A stretch of 64,000 bases of DNA from Rubrivivax sp963725755 (GTDB lineage: Bacteria > Pseudomonadota > Gammaproteobacteria > Burkholderiales > Burkholderiaceae_C). Below the pieces are notes generated by a model. It had not been told where the DNA came from. It was given only the letters and a program-made list of their open reading frames with translations, and did no database searches. Positions 46,578-57,100 of this stretch are shown piece by piece (position 1 is the stretch's first letter; every line of letters begins with the position of its first letter). The stretch spans positions 124,001-188,000 of the forward strand of contig CAVRZW010000017.1 in NCBI GenBank assembly GCA_963725755.1, written 5' to 3'. The position numbers were made by a program, and so were the translations under genes.

Positions 46578-47417
46578 TCAGGCCATGCGCAGCAGGCGCG
46601 CAGCTTCGTCGGCGCGCGTGTCCTCGATCTCGCGCATCACGCTGCGCAGGTCCACCGCGCCGGCCCGGCGTTCGTAGCGGCCGCTCAGCGCCACCTCGGG
46701 GTGCAGCATGCCGCGCGCGTACAGGTCCCAGATCTCGGGCCCGTACTGCGTGGCCAGCAGCTCGGGCGCGGCGCGGCCGAAGAAGCGGCGCAGGTTGTCG
46801 ACGTCGCGCAGCAGCATGCGCGGCGCGTGGTTGTTGCCGGCGGCGTCGACCGCCTGCGGCAGGTCGATGATCACCGGGCCATCGGCGCCGAGCAGGATGT
46901 TGAACTCCGACAGGTCGCCGTGGACGACGCCGGCGCAGAGCATGCGCACGACCTCGCCGAGCAGCGCGGCATGGTGCGTGCGCGCCTCCTGCGGCGTGAA
47001 CGGCAGGTCGTTGAGCCGCGGTGCGGCGTCGCCGTCGGCGTTGGCGACGAGTTCCATCAGCAACACGCCGTCGTGGAAGTTATAGGGCTTGGGCACGCGC
47101 ACGCCGGCCGCGGCCAGCCGGTACAGCGCATCGACCTCGGCGCTCTGCCACGCCGCCTCCTGCTGCGCGCGGCCGAAGCGCGTGCCCTTGGCCATCGCGC
47201 GCGCCTGGCGGCTGTTCTTGACCTTGCGGTTCTCGGTGTAGTCGACGGCCTGGCGAAAGCTGCGCTGGTTGGCTTCCTTGTAGACCTTGGCGCAGCGCAC
47301 GTCGTCGCCGCAGCGAACGACATAGACCTGGGCTTCCTTGCCGCTCATGAGCTGGCGCAGCACGTCGTCGATCAGGCCTTCGTCGATCAGCGATTGCAGG
47401 CGTTGGGGAGCTTTCAT
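46578..47417 (-). CDS. RIO-family serine protein kinase
   Basis: 279 aa. P-loop-like MSGKEAQVYVVRCGDDVRCA with lysine in AKVYKEANQRSF, catalytic loop GVVHGDLSEFNILL and metal-binding IIDLPQAVDAAGNN, the RIO1 set. Bacterial RIO kinases are sporadic and their substrates mostly unknown. ATG 47417, no co-directional neighbour closer than 27 bases on the downstream side. Confidence 0.92.
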   Translation of the reverse strand: MKAPQRLQSLIDEGLIDDVLRQLMSGKEAQVYVVRCGDDVRCAKVYKEANQRSFRQAVDYTENRKVKNSRQARAMAKGTRFGRAQQEAAWQSAEVDALYRLAAAGVRVPKPYNFHDGVLLMELVANADGDAAPRLNDLPFTPQEARTHHAALLGEVVRMLCAGVVHGDLSEFNILLGADGPVIIDLPQAVDAAGNNHAPRMLLRDVDNLRRFFGRAAPELLATQYGPEIWDLYARGMLHPEVALSGRYERRAGAVDLRSVMREIEDTRADEAARLLRMA

Positions 47418-47505
47418 CGACGCATTTTGCGCTGCGGCCGCAAAGGGCTGCTCGCGGTCCGTCTCGGCGGCCTGCCGGAAGCCGGCCTCGCCACCTGTGC
47501 GCGGC

Positions 47506-48579
47506 TCAGTTCGGCAGCACGGCCCGGTGCAGCGCCCGGACGAGGTCCGACTGCGTGATGATGCCCACCAGGCGTTCGTCGTCGTCGACGATCGGTATGT
47601 GGTGGTGCCCGCCTTCCGAGAACAGCTGCAGCAGTTCGATGACCCGCGAGTTCTCGCCGGCCACGCGCACGCTTCGGGTCATGATCTGGCCCACGCGCTG
47701 AGGCGGCGCCCCGGCCTCGGCCGGCGTCGCCGCGGCGAAGCTGCCCAGCAGATCGGCCCGGGTCACGATGCCCACGATGCGGTCCGAGCCGTCGACGACC
47801 GGCAGCGCCTTGATCTCGCGTGAACGCATCAAGGCGCCGACCTCGGCGGTCGAGGTCTCGCGAGTCACTGCGACCGGCTTGTGCGACATGATGTCGCCGC
47901 ATCGAAGCGCACCGAGGTTGCGACGAAAGGCAGCTGTCTCGGCGTAGTGAAGAAGCTCTTCCAGGTCGTCCCGGCTGACGTCGAGCACCTGGTTGTAGTG
48001 CGTCAGCGCCGCATCGAGGTCGGCTGCCGTGAACCGTGATGCCGCCTGCGTGGCCGGCGCGGCGGGCGGCGCCTGCAGATGCGGATAACGCCGCCCGGTG
48101 ACCGTGTTGTAGAGCATGGCGACGAGCACCAGCAGGGTGGAGTTCAGCAGGATCGGCAGCAGCGCGAAGCGCGGGTCGCTGGCATGGCTCAGCACGGCGA
48201 GCAGGGCCGTTGCGCCGCCCGGTGGATGCAGGCAACGGAGCAGGAACATGACGGCGATGGCGGCGGCCACCGCGACCGATGCCGCGCTGGCGGTGTCGCC
48301 GATCGCCGCGGCACAGGCCAGGCCGACGAACGCGGAGATCGTGTTGCCGCCGATCACCGCCCAAGGCTGGGCGAGCGGGCTGGCCGGTACGGCGAACACC
48401 AGCACGGCGCTGGCGCCCAGAGGGGCGGCCAGCCAAGGGACGATGCCGAGCTGGCCGCCGACCCAGTGGCTGATCGACGCCGTCACCAGGATGCCCAGCG
48501 CCGAGCCGACCACGGCGCGCCAGCGTTCCCTGGCGTCGACCCGGAATGCCGCTGGCAGAAAGGCGACCAGCCAGTCCAC
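47506..48579 (-). CDS. HPP-family membrane protein with CBS domains
   Basis: About 357 aa from GTG 48579. HPP region: VGGQLGIVPWLAAPLGASAV, LAQPWAVIGGNTISAFVGLA and FLLRCLHPPGGATALLAVLS (the HPP motif), four to five membrane helices. Two CBS domains follow (GDIMSHKPVAVTRETSTAE; VGQIMTRSVRVAGENSRVI). HPP proteins have been linked to nitrite transport in plastids and cyanobacteria, so its place divergent from narK may be meaningful. Start is uncertain; no ribosome-binding site seen. Confidence 0.85.
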   Translation of the reverse strand: MDWLVAFLPAAFRVDARERWRAVVGSALGILVTASISHWVGGQLGIVPWLAAPLGASAVLVFAVPASPLAQPWAVIGGNTISAFVGLACAAAIGDTASAASVAVAAAIAVMFLLRCLHPPGGATALLAVLSHASDPRFALLPILLNSTLLVLVAMLYNTVTGRRYPHLQAPPAAPATQAASRFTAADLDAALTHYNQVLDVSRDDLEELLHYAETAAFRRNLGALRCGDIMSHKPVAVTRETSTAEVGALMRSREIKALPVVDGSDRIVGIVTRADLLGSFAAATPAEAGAPPQRVGQIMTRSVRVAGENSRVIELLQLFSEGGHHHIPIVDDDERLVGIITQSDLVRALHRAVLPN

Positions 48580-48808
48580 GGTACTTACGGTGTAGCGTCT
48601 CAATTTCGTCCGGCCGCATGCATACGGCGAGTTCAGGTTGCCATCGTGCCCGGTGTGGACGCCGCACAGTCCGGGTCGACCATGGCCCGGGTCGGGCCGC
48701 ACGACGACGCTGCAGATTCTCATTGTCACGCACCGCGCCCGCCGTTTGCGGCACGCGACGACAGAAGCCCTGCACCGCAGTCGCGTGACCGCAAGACATA
48801 CGGCCGCG

Positions 48809-48822
48809 TTGATTCAACGCAA
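48809..48822 (+). promoter_or_regulatory. Imperfect FNR/Anr box upstream of narK1
   Basis: TTGATTCAACGCAA: left half-site perfect, right half CGCAA for ATCAA (8 of 10 defined positions). About 160 bases before the narK1 ATG. A -41.5 position would predict a start near 48857. Confidence 0.45.
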
Positions 48823-48856
48823 GCTGGCTGTCGAAAGCCACCCGGGTAGTCCTTCC

Positions 48857-48886
48857 GGACGATGCGCGGCCGCGGCAGCATCGTCC
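48857..48886 (+). promoter_or_regulatory. Inverted repeat in the narK1 leader
   Basis: GGACGATGC and GCATCGTCC, perfect nine-base arms around a 12-base GC-rich loop, 89 bases before the narK1 ATG. Possible leader hairpin or regulator site. Confidence 0.45.
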
Positions 48887-48974
48887 TTCTGGCGCGGGCC
48901 GACCGTCCCATCGACGGATGGGCAATCGGTCGGACCGTGTCCACAGTCGTGCCATGCGACAAGGAGATCGCCGA

Positions 48975-50258
48975 ATGGCTCCCGACAAGGTCCCGTTGCC
49001 ACCCAGGGCCTGGTCCGTGCTGGCCGTCAGCACGCTGGCTTTCACCACCTGCTTCATGGTGTGGATGATGTTCGCCGTCATCGGCATCCCGCTGAAGAAG
49101 ACGCTGGGCCTGAACGCCACCGAATTTGGCCTGCTGACGGCGATGCCGGTGCTCAGCGGCTCGCTGGTGCGCGTGCCGCTTGGCATCTGGACCGACAAGT
49201 ACGGTGGCCGAATCGTGCTGGCGGTGCTGCTGGCCGTCACGGTGCCGGTGATCTGGCTCATGGCCTACGCCACGGCCTTCTGGCATTTCCTCGTCATCGG
49301 ACTCGCGCTCGGCCTGGCCGGGGGTTCGTTCTCGGTCGGCACGCCCTACGTGGCGCGCTGGTTCCCCAAGCACCGCCAGGGCATGGCGATGGGGATATTC
49401 GGTGCCGGCAATTCGGGCGCCGCGGTGAACAAGTTCATCGCCCCCGCGCTGGTGGTCGCCTTCGGCTGGACGATGGTGCCCAAGGTCTACGCCGCGATCA
49501 TGCTGGGAACCTTGATCATCTTCTGGCTCGGCAGCGCCAGCGACCCCCGGCACCTGGTGCCGCCGAGCACCCGGCTCGCCGACCAGTTGCGCCTGCTGAA
49601 GGACCCGCGGGTGATCAAGTATTGCCAGTACTACAGCATCGTGTTCGGCGGCTACGTCGCGCTCAGCCTGTGGATGGTGCAGTACTACGTCGGCGAATAC
49701 GGCCTCGACATCCGCATCGCGGCGCTGCTGGCGGCCTGCTTCTCGCTGCCGGGGGGCGTGCTGCGCGCCGTCGGCGGCTGGATGTCCGACCGCTTCGGTG
49801 CCCACAGCGTCACCTGGTGGGTCATCTGGGTGAGCTGGGTCTGCCTGTTCCTCCTGTCCTACCCGCAGACCGACATGACGATCGTCACGGCCAACGGCCC
49901 GCAGACCTTCCACATCGGGCTCAACGTCTACGCCTTCACCACGCTGCTGTTCCTGCTGGGTGTCGCCTTCGCCTTCGGCAAGGCCAGTGTCTTCAAGTAC
50001 GTCAGCGACGGCTTCCCGGACGACATCGGCACCGTCAGCGGCATCGTCGGCCTGGCCGGCGGCATGGGCGGCTTCGTGCTGCCGATCATGTTCGGGGCGC
50101 TGATGGATCTCACCGGCATCCGCTCCAGCGCATTCATGTTGATGTACGGCGTGGTCTGGGTCTCGCTGATCTGGATGTACCGGACCGAGGTCCGCAAGAC
50201 CGAGGTGATCGGCAGCGACACCCCCGCCTCCCCCTCGGCGCGCAGGGTCGCGCGCTGA
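48975..50258 (+). CDS. narK1: Nitrate transporter NarK1 (MFS, type I)
   Basis: 427 aa, 12 membrane segments. NNP-family motifs include GIWTDKYGGRIVLAVLLAVT, FGAGNSGAAVNKFIAPALVV and GIVGLAGGMGGFVLPI (nitrate signature). Shorter than NarK2, consistent with the H+/nitrate symporter type; imports nitrate to start respiration. ATG 48975 has AAGGAG eight bases upstream. First gene of the nar cluster, divergent from the HPP gene. Confidence 0.94.
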   Translation: MAPDKVPLPPRAWSVLAVSTLAFTTCFMVWMMFAVIGIPLKKTLGLNATEFGLLTAMPVLSGSLVRVPLGIWTDKYGGRIVLAVLLAVTVPVIWLMAYATAFWHFLVIGLALGLAGGSFSVGTPYVARWFPKHRQGMAMGIFGAGNSGAAVNKFIAPALVVAFGWTMVPKVYAAIMLGTLIIFWLGSASDPRHLVPPSTRLADQLRLLKDPRVIKYCQYYSIVFGGYVALSLWMVQYYVGEYGLDIRIAALLAACFSLPGGVLRAVGGWMSDRFGAHSVTWWVIWVSWVCLFLLSYPQTDMTIVTANGPQTFHIGLNVYAFTTLLFLLGVAFAFGKASVFKYVSDGFPDDIGTVSGIVGLAGGMGGFVLPIMFGALMDLTGIRSSAFMLMYGVVWVSLIWMYRTEVRKTEVIGSDTPASPSARRVAR

Positions 50259-50278
50259 AACCTCGAATGGAGAACCTC

Positions 50279-51718
50279 ATGAACTCGGATGCAATGGGCG
50301 CGCGACGCGGCCGCACGCTCGAGATCTGGACCCCCGAAGACAAGGCCTTCTGGGCCCAGCAAGGCGAGGCCATCGCGAAGATCAACCTGTGGATCTCGGT
50401 GCCGGCGCTGTTCCTGGCGTTCGCGATCTGGCAGGTCTGGAGCGTGGTCGCGGTGAGCCTGCCCGCGCTGGGCTTCCAGTACTCGACCAACCAGCTGTTC
50501 TGGCTCGCGGCGGCGCCGGCGCTGTCCGGCGCCACGCTGCGCATCTTCTACTCGTTCATGGTGCCGCTGGTCGGCGGTCGGCGCTGGACCGCGATCTCGA
50601 CCGCGTCGCTGCTGCTCCCGGCCATCGGCATCGGCTTCGCGGTGCAGGACAACACCACCAGCTACCCGACGATGCTGATGCTGGCGCTGCTGTGCGGCCT
50701 GGGCGGCGGCAACTTCAGCTCGAGCATGGCCAACATCAGCTTCTTCTTCCCGAAGGAGCGCAAGGGCTCGGCGCTGGGCGTCAACGCCGGGCTGGGCAAC
50801 CTGGGCGTCTCGGTCGTGCAGTTCCTGAGCCCGCTGGTCGTCACCGCCGGCATCTTCGGCATCTTCGGCGGCGACCCGCAGACCATCGTCAAGGGCGGCG
50901 AGCCGGTGCAGGTGTGGACGCAGAACGCGGCCTTCATCTGGGTGCCGTGGATCGCGATCGCCGCGGTCGTGGCCTGGTTCGGCATGAACGACCTGGCCGA
51001 AGCCAAGGCCTCCTTCGCCGAGCAGGCGGTGATCTTCCGGCGCAAGCACAACTGGCTGATGTGCGTGCTGTACCTGGGCACCTTCGGCTCGTTCATCGGC
51101 TATGCGGCCGGCTTTCCGCTGCTCATCAAGAGCCAGTTCCCGGGCATCAACCCGCTGGCCTACGCCTGGCTCGGGCCGCTGGTCGGCGCGGCGGTGCGCC
51201 CGTTCGGCGGCTGGCTGGCCGACAAGATGGGTGGCGCGCGCGTCACGCTGTGGAACTTCATCGTGATGGCCGTCGCCGTGTGCGGCGTGCTGTTCTTCCT
51301 GCCCAAGGGCAGCGCCGCAGCGTTCGCGCTGCCCTGGGGCCCGCAGCACGGCAGCTTCGCCGGCTTCTTCGTCAGCTTCCTGGTGCTGTTCTTCACCACC
51401 GGCATCGGCAACGGCTCGACCTTCCGCATGATCCCGGTGATCTTCCAGACGCTCAAGCTGCGCGGGGTCGATGCGAACGACCGCGACGCGGTCGCGCGCG
51501 CCACCAAGGAAGGCAACACCGAGGCGGCGGCGACGCTGGGCTTCACGGCCGCGATGGCGGCCTACGGTGGCTTCTTCATCCCCAAGAGCTACGGCAGCTC
51601 GATCACCCTCACCGGCGGGCCCGAGGCGGCGCTGTACGTCTTCTTCGTCTTCTACCTGGTCTGCATCGCGCTGACCTGGTGGCACTACGCCCGACGCAAC
51701 GCACCGATGCCCTGCTGA
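50279..51718 (+). CDS. narK2: Nitrate/nitrite antiporter NarK2
   Basis: 479 aa, with the NarK2-type start EIWTPEDKAFWAQQGEAIAK and motifs GLGGGNFSSSMANISFFFPK and GVNAGLGNLGVSVVQFL, plus the large central loop. Exchanges nitrate for nitrite during nitrate respiration. Start 50279 is set by GGAGA six bases upstream; an ATG at 50267 also in frame. 20 bases after narK1. Confidence 0.94.
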   Translation: MNSDAMGARRGRTLEIWTPEDKAFWAQQGEAIAKINLWISVPALFLAFAIWQVWSVVAVSLPALGFQYSTNQLFWLAAAPALSGATLRIFYSFMVPLVGGRRWTAISTASLLLPAIGIGFAVQDNTTSYPTMLMLALLCGLGGGNFSSSMANISFFFPKERKGSALGVNAGLGNLGVSVVQFLSPLVVTAGIFGIFGGDPQTIVKGGEPVQVWTQNAAFIWVPWIAIAAVVAWFGMNDLAEAKASFAEQAVIFRRKHNWLMCVLYLGTFGSFIGYAAGFPLLIKSQFPGINPLAYAWLGPLVGAAVRPFGGWLADKMGGARVTLWNFIVMAVAVCGVLFFLPKGSAAAFALPWGPQHGSFAGFFVSFLVLFFTTGIGNGSTFRMIPVIFQTLKLRGVDANDRDAVARATKEGNTEAAATLGFTAAMAAYGGFFIPKSYGSSITLTGGPEAALYVFFVFYLVCIALTWWHYARRNAPMPC

Positions 51719-51735
51719 ATCCGAAAGCCATCCCC

Positions 51736-54700
51736 ATGAGCCATTTTCTCGACCGCCTGACCCACTTCCGCCTGCCCAAGGAGAGCTTCGCCGACGGCCA
51801 TGGCGTGACCACCGGCGAAGACCGTACCTGGGAGGACGCCTACCGCAACCGCTGGGCGCACGACAAGATCGTGCGCAGCACGCATGGCGTGAACTGCACG
51901 GGCAGCTGCTCGTGGAAGATCTACGTCAAGGGCGGCATCGTCACCTGGGAGACGCAGCAGACCGACTACCCGCGCACGCGCTGGGACATGCCCAACCACG
52001 AGCCCCGCGGCTGCGCCCGTGGCGCCAGCTACTCCTGGTACCTGTACAGCGCCAACCGCGTGAAGTACCCGATGGTGCGCGGCCGCCTGCTCGAGCGCTG
52101 GCGCCTGGCGCTGAAGCTGGCCCCGACGCCGGTCGATGCCTGGGCCTCGATCGTCGAGGACGACGCGGCGCGGCGCGACTACCAGAAGGTGCGCGGCATG
52201 GGCGGTTTCGTGCGCAGCAGCTGGGACGAGGTCAACCAGCTCATCGCCGCCGCCAACGTCTACACGATCAAGAAGTACGGCCCCGATCGGGTGGTCGGCT
52301 TCTCGCCGATCCCGGCGATGAGCATGGTCAGCTATGCCGCCGGCAGCCGCTACCTGAACCTGATCGGCGGCGTCTGCCTGAGCTTCTACGACTGGTACTG
52401 CGACCTGCCGCCGGCCAGCCCGCAGGTCTGGGGCGAGCAGACCGACGTGCCCGAATCGGCCGACTGGTACAACAGCAGCTACATCATCGCCTGGGGCTCC
52501 AACGTGCCGCAGACGCGCACGCCGGACGCGCATTTCTTCACCGAGGTGCGCTACAAGGGCACGAAGACGGTGGCCGTGACGCCGGACTACTCCGAGGTCG
52601 CCAAGCTCTCGGACCTCTGGCTGCACCCCAAGCAGGGCACCGACGCGGCGCTGGCGATGGCGATGGGCCACGTGGCGCTGAACGAGTTCTACTTCAAGCA
52701 GCGCAGCCCGTACTTCGACGACTACGCGCGCCGCTACACCGACCTGCCGCTGCTGGTGATGCTCAAGGAGCACACCCTGGCCGACGGCAGCGTGACCCAT
52801 GTGCCGGACCGCTATCTGCGCGCCAGCGACTTCAACGGCAAGCTGGGCCAGACCAACAACCCCGAGTGGAAGACCGTGGCTTTCGACACCGACGGCCGCG
52901 CCGTGCTGCCCAACGGCAGCATCGGCTTCCGCTGGGGTGCCGAGGAGCGTCCCGACCTCGGCAAGTGGAACCTGGAAGCCAAGGAAGCGCGCCACGGCGC
53001 CGACGTCAGACTGAAGCTGTCGGTGCTGGAAGACGGGGCGCAGGACCACCAGGTGCGTCGATGTCGGCCTGCCTTACTTCGGCGGCGTCAGCTCGCCGCA
53101 TTTCGAGTCCAACGCCCAGCAGGGCGATGTCAATCGCGTCAAGGTGCCCGCAGTGCGCCTGCGCCTGGGCAAGGCCGGCGACGAACGCCATGCGCTGGTG
53201 GCCACGGTGTTCGACCTGCAGGCCGCGCAGTACGGCATCGACCGCGGGCTGGGCAGCGGGGCCCGGGGGGCCCGACGGCGCCTACCCGTCCAGCTACGAC
53301 GACGACGCGGCCTACACGCCGGCCTGGGCCGAGAGCATCACCGGCGTGCCGCGCGATCAGATCGTGACCGTCGCGCGCCAGTTCGCCGACAACGCCGACA
53401 AGACCCACGGCAAGTCGATGATCATCATCGGCGCGGGCGTGAACCACTGGTACCACGCCGACATGAACTACCGCGGCGTGATCAACCTGCTGATGATGTG
53501 CGGTTGCGTCGGCCAGAGCGGCGGCGGCTGGGCGCATTACGTGGGACAGGAAAAGCTGCGCCCGCAAACCGGCTGGACGGCGCTGGCCTTCGCGCTCGAC
53601 TGGATACGCCCGCCGCGCCAGATGAACGGCACCAGCTTCTTCTATGCCCACACCGACCAGTGGCGTTACGAGAAGCTGGGCATGGAGGAGATCGTCTCGC
53701 CCACCTTGAGCGAGGCCGCCAGGAAGATGTTCGCCGGCAGCATGATCGACCACAACGTGCGCGCCGAGCGCATGGGCTGGCTGCCCTCCGCGCCGCAGCT
53801 CAAGACGAACCCGCTGCAAGTGGTGAAGGACGCGGCTGCTGCCGGCCTGGACGCCAAGGACTACGCGGTGCGCGCGCTCAAGGACGGGACGCTGCAGATG
53901 AGCTGCGAGGACCCCGACGCGCCGCAGAACTGGCCGCGCAACATGCTCGTCTGGCGTTCGAACCTGCTGGGCAGCAGCGGCAAGGGCCACGAGTACTTCT
54001 GCAAGCACCTGCTGGGCACCGAGAACGGCGTCCAGGGCAAGGACCTCGGCAAGGACGACGCAAAGCCCAGCGAGGTCACCTGGCACGACAAGGCCCCCGA
54101 AGGCAAGCTCGACCTGCTGGTGACGCTGGACTTCCGGATGAGCACCACCTGCCTCTATTCGGACATCGTGCTGCCGACCGCGAGCTGGTACGAGAAGAAC
54201 GATCTCAACACCAGCGACATGCACCCCTTCATCCACCCATTGAGCGCGGCCATCGACCCGGTGTGGCAGTCGCGCAGCGACTGGGAGATCTACAAGGGCT
54301 TCGCCAAGGCCTTCAGCGAGGTCTGCATCGGCCACCTCGGCGTCGAGAAGGAGGTGGTGCTGACGCCGCTGATGCACGACACCCCAGCCGAGCTGGCCCA
54401 ACCGTTCGACGTCAAGGAATGGAAGAAGGGTCAGTGCGAGCTGATCCCCGGCAAGACCGCGCCGCAGATCGCGGTGGTCGAGCGCGACTACCCCAACGTG
54501 TTCAAGCGTTTCATCGCGCTGGGCCCGTTGATGGACAAGCTGGGCAACGGCGGCAAGGGCATCGCCTGGAAGACCGGCACCGAAGTCGAGCAACTCGGCC
54601 AGCTCAACGGCAAAACGCTGGCCGAGGGCGCGACGAAGGGGATGCCGAAGATCGTCACCGACATCGACGCCTGCGAAGTGATCCTGCAGCTCGCACCCGA

Positions 54701-55577
54701 GACCAACGGCCATGTCGCTGTCAAGGCCTGGCAGGCCCTGGGCAAGCAGACCGGGCGCGACCACACCCACCTGGCCCTGTACCGCGAGGACGAGAAGATC
54801 CGTTACCGCGACATCCAGGCCCAGCCGCGCAAGATCATCAGCAGCCCGACCTGGAGCGGCATCGAGAGCGAGACGGTCAGCTACAACGCCGGCTACACCA
54901 ACGTGCACGAACTGATCCCCTGGCGCACGCTCACCGGGCGGCAGCAGTTCTACCAGGACCACCCGTGGATGATCGCCTTCGGCGAAGGCTTCTCGACCTA
55001 CCGTCCGCCGGTGGACCTGAAGACCACCTCCGGCATCCACAACGTCAAGGGCAACGGCAACCCGGAGATCCTGCTGAACTTCATCACGCCGCACCAGAAA
55101 TGGGGCATTCACAGCACCTACAGCGACAACCTGATGATGCTCACGCTCAACCGCGGCGGCACCGTGATCTGGTTGAGCGAGGACGACGCGAAGGCGGCCG
55201 GCATCGTCGACAACGACTGGGTCGAACTGTTCAACATCAACGGTGCCGTGGCCGCGCGTGCGGTGGTCAGCCAGCGCGTGAAGCCCGGCATGGTCCTGAT
55301 GTACCACTCGCAGGAAAAGACCATCAACACCCCGGGATCCGAGATCACCGGCGTGCGCGGCGGCATCCACAACAGCGTGACGCGCATCGTGCTCAAGCCC
55401 ACGCACATGATCGGCGGCTACGCGCAGCTGAGCTACGGCTTCAACTACTACGGAACCATCGGCGCCAACCGGGACGAGTTCGTCGTCGTTCGGAAGATGG
55501 ACAAGGTCGACTGGCTCGACACGCCACGCGACGACCACCTCGCCGCCGCCTACCAGGGCCAAGGAGAAAACCCGTGA
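51736..55577 (+). CDS. narG: Respiratory nitrate reductase alpha chain NarG (two frameshifts as read)
   Basis: Mo-bisMGD catalytic subunit, about 1279 aa once repaired. N-terminal FS0 cluster ligands His/Cys in THGVNCTGSCSW and HEPRGCARGAS; Mo ligand Asp probably in ESADWYNSSYIIAWGS; substrate region GSNVPQTRTPDAHFF; later NWPRNMLVWRSNLLGSSGKG and GSEITGVRGGIHNSV. The frame breaks at about 53056 (extra C in GGTGCGTCGATG) and in the G6 run at 53265-53270; correcting each by one base joins the parts without loss. Cytoplasmic side, complexed with NarH and NarI. Ends overlapping narH (GTGA). Confidence 0.95.
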
Positions 55578-57097
55578 AGGTACGCGCTCAGATCGGCATG
55601 GTGCTGAACCTCGACAAGTGCATCGGCTGCCACACCTGTTCGGTCACCTGCAAGAACGTCTGGACCAGCCGGCCCGGCGTCGAGTACGCCTGGTTCAACA
55701 ACGTCGAGACCAAGCCCGGCATCGGCTACCCCAAGGAATGGGAGAACCAGGACAAGTGGAACGGCGGCTGGACGCGCCACGCCGACGGCTCGATCACGCC
55801 GCGCCAGGGCGGCAAGTGGAAGCTGCTGATGCGCATCTTCGCCAACCCGAACCTGCCGCAGATCGACGACTACTACGAGCCCTTCACCTTCGACTACGAC
55901 CACCTGCAGTCGGCGCCGGAGATGAAGCATGCGCCGACTGCGCGCCCGCGCAGCCTGATCACCGGTCAGCGCATGGAGAAGATCGTCTGGGGCCCGAACT
56001 GGGAGGAGATCCTCGGCGGCGAATTCGCCAAGCGGAGCAAGGACCGCAACTTCGACGACATCCAGAAGGACATCTACGGCCAGTTCGAGAACACCTTCAT
56101 GATGTACCTGCCGCGGCTGTGCGAGCACTGCCTGAACCCGGCCTGCGTGGCCTCCTGCCCGAGCGGCAGCATCTACAAGCGCGAGGAAGACGGCATCGTC
56201 CTCATCGACCAGGACAAGTGCCGCGGCTGGCGCATGTGCGTCAGCGGCTGCCCGTACAAGAAGATCTACTACAACTGGAAGAGCGGCAAGGCCGAGAAGT
56301 GCATCTTCTGCTACCCGCGCATCGAGGCCGGCCAGCCGACGGTGTGCTCGGAGACCTGCGTCGGCCGCATCCGGTATCTGGGCGTGCTGCTGTATGACGC
56401 CGACCGCATCCAGGAGGCCGCCAGCGTCGAGAAGGACAAGGACCTGTACCAGGCCCAGCTCGACATCTTCCTCGACCCGCACGACCCGGCGGTGATCGAG
56501 CAGGCGCGGCGCGACGGCATCCCCGAGAACTGGCTCGAAGCGGCCAGGAACAGCCCGGTCTACAAGATGGCGGTGGACTGGAAGGTGGCGCTGCCGCTGC
56601 ACCCCGAGTACCGCACGCTGCCGATGGTCTGGTACGTGCCGCCGCTGTCGCCGATCAGCGCCGCAGCCAACGCCGGCCAGGTCGGGACCAACGGCGAGAT
56701 CCCCGATGTCAACCAGTTGCGGATTCCGGTCAAGTACCTGGCCAACCTGCTGACCGCGGGCGACACCGCGCCGGTCGTGCGCGCGCTCGAGCGCATGCTG
56801 GCGATGCGCGCCTACCAGCGCGCCAAGCATGTCGATGGTGCCGCCAACCAGGCCGCGATCGACCAGGTGAAACTGAGCGTGGCCGAGGTCGAGGAGATGT
56901 ACCGCGTGATGGCGATCGCGAACTACGAAGACCGCTTCGTGATCCCGACCACGCACCGCGAGTACGCCGAGAACGCGTTCAACGTGCGCGGCGGCTGCGG
57001 CTTCTCCTTCGGCAACGGCTGCAGCGAGGGCGTGTCCGAGACGAGCCTGTTCGGCAGCGAGAAGAAGCGGACGATCCCGATCAAGGCGGAGGTCTGA
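55574..57097 (+). CDS. narH: Respiratory nitrate reductase beta chain NarH
   Basis: 507 aa. Four Fe-S clusters from the motifs CIGCHTCSVTC, CEHCLNPACVASCPSG, CRGWRMCVSGCPYKK (Trp in place of Cys, the [3Fe-4S] site) and CIFCYPR...CSETC. Transfers electrons from NarI heme to NarG. GTG at 55574 overlaps the narG stop and has AAGGAG seven bases upstream. Confidence 0.97.
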   Translation: MKVRAQIGMVLNLDKCIGCHTCSVTCKNVWTSRPGVEYAWFNNVETKPGIGYPKEWENQDKWNGGWTRHADGSITPRQGGKWKLLMRIFANPNLPQIDDYYEPFTFDYDHLQSAPEMKHAPTARPRSLITGQRMEKIVWGPNWEEILGGEFAKRSKDRNFDDIQKDIYGQFENTFMMYLPRLCEHCLNPACVASCPSGSIYKREEDGIVLIDQDKCRGWRMCVSGCPYKKIYYNWKSGKAEKCIFCYPRIEAGQPTVCSETCVGRIRYLGVLLYDADRIQEAASVEKDKDLYQAQLDIFLDPHDPAVIEQARRDGIPENWLEAARNSPVYKMAVDWKVALPLHPEYRTLPMVWYVPPLSPISAAANAGQVGTNGEIPDVNQLRIPVKYLANLLTAGDTAPVVRALERMLAMRAYQRAKHVDGAANQAAIDQVKLSVAEVEEMYRVMAIANYEDRFVIPTTHREYAENAFNVRGGCGFSFGNGCSEGVSETSLFGSEKKRTIPIKAEV

Positions 57098-57100
57098 GCG

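Larger units (their letters stand above)
48580..48974. other. Divergent control region of HPP-CBS and nar genes, 395 bases
   Basis: No supported gene. It contains a near-FNR box (48809-48822), a 9-bp-arm hairpin in the presumed narK leader (48857-48886) and a TACTTAC sequence near 48582 resembling a NarL heptamer. ORFs crossing it lack conserved sequence. Confidence 0.6.

Noticed and set aside
48638..50278. Long upstream extension of the narK2 frame
   Set aside because: Shadow of narK1 in another frame; conserved NarK2 sequence starts only at 50279.
53050..53275. Programmed frameshifting in narG
   Set aside because: Two separate +1 sites, one in a plain G run, are not expected of NarG; sequence error is simpler.
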